Assembly (NCBI GenBank): GCA_035236585.1
Contig: CP141132.1
Span: forward strand, 48,921,880 to 48,985,879
Direction of reading: 5' to 3'
Source of the DNA: Warburgia ugandensis
Lineage: Eukaryota > Streptophyta > Magnoliopsida > Canellales > Canellaceae
DNA: 64,000 bases
Every line of letters begins with the position of its first letter. Position 1 is the stretch's first letter. Shown here piece after piece: positions 61,021-64,000 of the stretch. Below the pieces are notes generated by a model that was given only the letters and a program-made list of their open reading frames with translations, did no database searches and was not told the DNA's origin. A program made the translations under genes and the position numbers.

Positions 61021-64000
61021 GGAACTACTTCCCATTCATATTTATTATGTTTTAGTGTAATTTTTATTTTTCTGTAATTTAATTTGAATGAAAAATGGTA
61101 AAAATAAAGTAAATACCAGCCCCTTCAATTTATGGTGATAGAGAGCTCGGATGGAAATTCTGAGTTTTCCAATCAATCCAGAAGGGTCAAAAACCCTTAG
61201 GATACAATTTTCAAGAAAATCTAACAAGGTTTGGACCCTCAATTGAGAGAGATTAATTCTGGTGGGCCCATATCAAATCTGACCCTAGGAACAAATGAAA
61301 ACTTCAATTTAAGATTGTGGAGTCATATGAACTCCAAATTGAGATCAGAAAGAAGCTATGGAAAGCTTGTAATGTCTAGTTTCTAATGAAGTCATAATAT
61401 TTCTAAAAATTATATCTGTATTTTTCTGTATTTTTTTAAATAAGTGTCCAATTTCTAAGATCTTCAAGATCTGAGGTGATCAGATCTTGGAAATTTATTT
61501 TAGTGATGATATAATAATGTAATAAAGTAATATCTATGGTTAATTTGGACAGATCTTGGATAAAATAGGGATCTACCCTTTATGGTAGAAAAACCGTAAA
61601 ATAAAAAATAAAAAATTACAAAGGGACCCACTTGATCAATGAGATCAAGTATGATCAGATCCTTGGGATGGATAAAAGGGATGATATTATGATGGAATCC
61701 AGTTAGATCATGGATGAAATGTGACAAAATCAAGTGGATATGATTTTTGGATCTTAATGGATTAAAAGCCCTAAAGGTAATTAAAACCCTTAATCTAAAG
61801 GAAAACACCTAAGATCTAATGGTTGGATCATATTTAAAGGTTTATAATAATCTTAATAAAATTAGTTTAAATTGTCTTTTATTGGATATAGAAGTGTAAA
61901 TGTGATTTATGTTCTAAGTTAGAAAGCATGATAGTGTAATCTTTAAATTTTAGTATGATATGCCCTAAACGAGTAATTTGTTAGTAGATTTGATTATCTT
62001 AGGATCATGTTAGTGTAAATTAGGATTTAAACATGATTTCATTACGATAAAAGATGTGTTTCATAACTTAGGATCATGTTAGTTTTATTTCACTAGCTTA
62101 AGTTACATTCATAGGAAGAATGTTAGTATATAGTTGTTAAACTTATATTTGATTTATGCTTTCAAGTTGATGAATTACTTATTGTCAAAATTTATTCAAT
62201 TGTTAAGTAATTGTTAAGATATAAGGAGCATAAATCACCAAAAATGTAAACTAATGAAATATAGAAATTCATGGGCAACTAAGATGAATGAATGATTGTG
62301 ACTTAATAAGGGCTATAGTTAGTAGGACAATATAAGGAATGATTTATCATTTCCTTGGCCCAAAATAGGAAAATAATGAACATCCATGGATGACATTGTG
62401 CATATCCATGGAAATTAATTAAAATCAATTAGAGAAGGGACTTAAGGTAAAGAGCTCATAGGAACCTTGCCAAAGGTTGAGCTAGTACCACTCCAGTGGA
62501 CTCTGAACATTGTGGTTATAGGGGGTATACAAGAGCCAAGTGCTTTTCCCTCACCTCCCATTGACGTAAGAGAGGTCTAAACGCCTCCTTACATGAGGGT
62601 TGTATTAACCACTTTTTGAGCAGATTTTAACTGGTAAGTACTGGTCATCCTGAAATAAGGAGGAGTTGTCTAGTGATAGGAAGAAATAAATTATCTTCAA
62701 CCAAGTAAGACACTAACTGGTTGAATAATAATAAGAACATAAAAAGATAGCAAATTATCTAACCCTAATAAAAATAGTAAGTGAGATAAGGATGATCAAA
62801 CAAGATGAGATCTTGTATGATCAAAAACATTAAGGAAAAAGAAACATCTATGTAAATTAGATTGTTATGTATGATATAGATAGTATTTGTATAGATGATA
62901 TTAAACCCATGGATATAGGATATTCAAGGAAGAAAGATTCAGATCATCCTACATAAGGATGATCAAAAGACCATGTAGTATGCACCCTTGATTAGAAAAT
63001 TGACATTATACATATGATTTGACAGATATATGTTGATCGAGACTATGACAGATTTCAAGGAGTAAGAATACCTTATTGAGGTAGGTGGATTATTAAGAAT
63101 GCTTTTGCATAAAGATACATGTCTAATACATGATCTTATGTTTTGAAGTATTGACATGTATGATACCAATATATTAAGGTAAATACCTCAAATTGAAATA
63201 TGATCCAACCAAATGATGAGAAAAATAAGTATTAAATGGTTAAGTTGAGAATTGAGAACAACCCTAAGTGAATAGGAAAGTAGAAAATATTCCTAGTTAA
63301 AATGCAGATAGTCCGATATGTATAAGTATTATTTTACATACAAGCTTGGAGGCTTGTGGTTTTGTTTTAAACAGCATAAGCCTGGATGCTATGCTAAGAG
63401 AGTTAAGAGGGTTTGGCCACCCACTCTCTAAAACTTGATGATATTGAATACCAAGCCTAAGAAAGGCTAAAAGTCGGGTGGGGCAATTATGGGAAGGCCA
63501 CCACTGTGACAGCCATGGTCCTCCCATATGGACATGGATATTGTAATTTTCATTGAGAATGGTATAAGTGGATTATTGAACAGCTTATCCGTATTGCTGT
63601 ACGGATCGATCGCAAGCATAGTAGTCCTTGATTATTTTGCATTATGATGCATATGAAATTGGCATAGTGAAATGCCTTAAGGGATGGCATGATGAAATGC
63701 CAGGTAATTGTATATTACCAATATTTTTCCCAAGAAGGGAAAATCCCAGTATAGTAACTGGCTGAAATACAAATCTCCTATAATGAAAGGAGTTGATCAG
63801 TTTTGTATGGAAATGATTATTATTTTTACAATTTTAACAGATTTGTTCTTATATACTATGTATGTATAAAGGTGAACACAAATGATAAGGAAATGAGATG
63901 TTTATATAAATAATAGTGGTCTGTGAATGTGTTTATGATAGAATGAATTATGGGATAGTTGAATATTGAGATTTTACTGTCAATAACTTACATTCTTATC

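Larger units (their letters stand above)
60058..64000 (+). mobile_element. LTR F, Tekay-like, B/F subfamily, cut by the window end
   Basis: It starts TGTAATGACCC and follows LTR B throughout. The window ends at the point matching about 16009 of B, so roughly 440 bp of the LTR are missing. It lacks B's 53-bp duplication and, like B, the CpG-rich island. It has a TATA box at 60643 and a donor-like site at 61014/61015. Whether it is a solo LTR or the 5' LTR of a longer element cannot be told here. It interrupts LTR E2 and so is younger than that element. Confidence 0.92.

Overview
The window is a stretch of repeat-rich nuclear DNA from a flowering plant with a large, transposon-filled genome. 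It is AT-rich, has no intact host gene, and is built mainly of long terminal repeats (LTRs) of Ty3/gypsy retrotransposons. There are also decayed remains of an Athila/Tat-type gypsy element, a chromovirus reverse transcriptase and an RTE-clade LINE. The species cannot be named from the sequence. A plant is indicated by the element families, the initiator-methionine-tRNA primer binding site and the microsatellites. I saw no rRNA, tRNA, CRISPR or bacterial-type genes.

The dominant component is a superfamily of very long LTRs (about 2.6-5 kb). They begin TGTAAYRACCC or similar, end ...GGGTCRTCACA, and have 5-bp target-site duplications (TSDs). The internal DNA next to two of them carries the GAGGACRAAATT block plus a polypurine tract, which I know from plant Tekay/Del chromoviruses. 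Layout: LTR H 2952-6151 (+, solo); LTR A 6642-11472 (+, solo); LTR B 12040-16452 (+, solo); LTR C 19466-23642 (-, solo, inside Athila remains); element D 34570-48794 (-), two LTRs around a 3.7-kb interior; LTR G 50056-52995 (+, solo, inside a chromovirus reverse transcriptase); LTR E 54781-57423 and LTR E2 58513-60057 (-, around a short interior); LTR F from 60058 to the window end (+), inserted into E2.

Element D is the most informative. It has a primer binding site, a broken 68-codon gag start and a polypurine tract, but no protease, reverse transcriptase, RNase H or integrase. This is the architecture of a large retrotransposon derivative (LARD), mobilised in trans by an autonomous relative. 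Its left LTR has captured about 770 bp of its own interior, flanked by a 170-bp LTR duplication, which looks like a template-switching product.

Other regions: 1-2951 has no recognised gene, only a (TAC)n microsatellite and a faint degenerate repeat. An Athila/Tat pol pseudogene spans about 17112-19465, with probable 3' remains continuing after 23643. Next come tandem repeats of about 590 bp (23643-24775) and 1.25 kb (25499-28005), an RTE LINE fragment (29278-29885), a 221-bp tandem repeat (32142-32593), and an inverted pair of dispersed repeats (R1 32640-33880, R2 53650-54780).

There is no working gene system here. The history is nested insertion followed by LTR-LTR recombination, which left five solo LTRs. 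The most unexpected shared signal is a good 5' splice-donor sequence downstream of the TATA box, or at a comparable place, in nearly every LTR. It suggests that the long LTR transcripts may be spliced.
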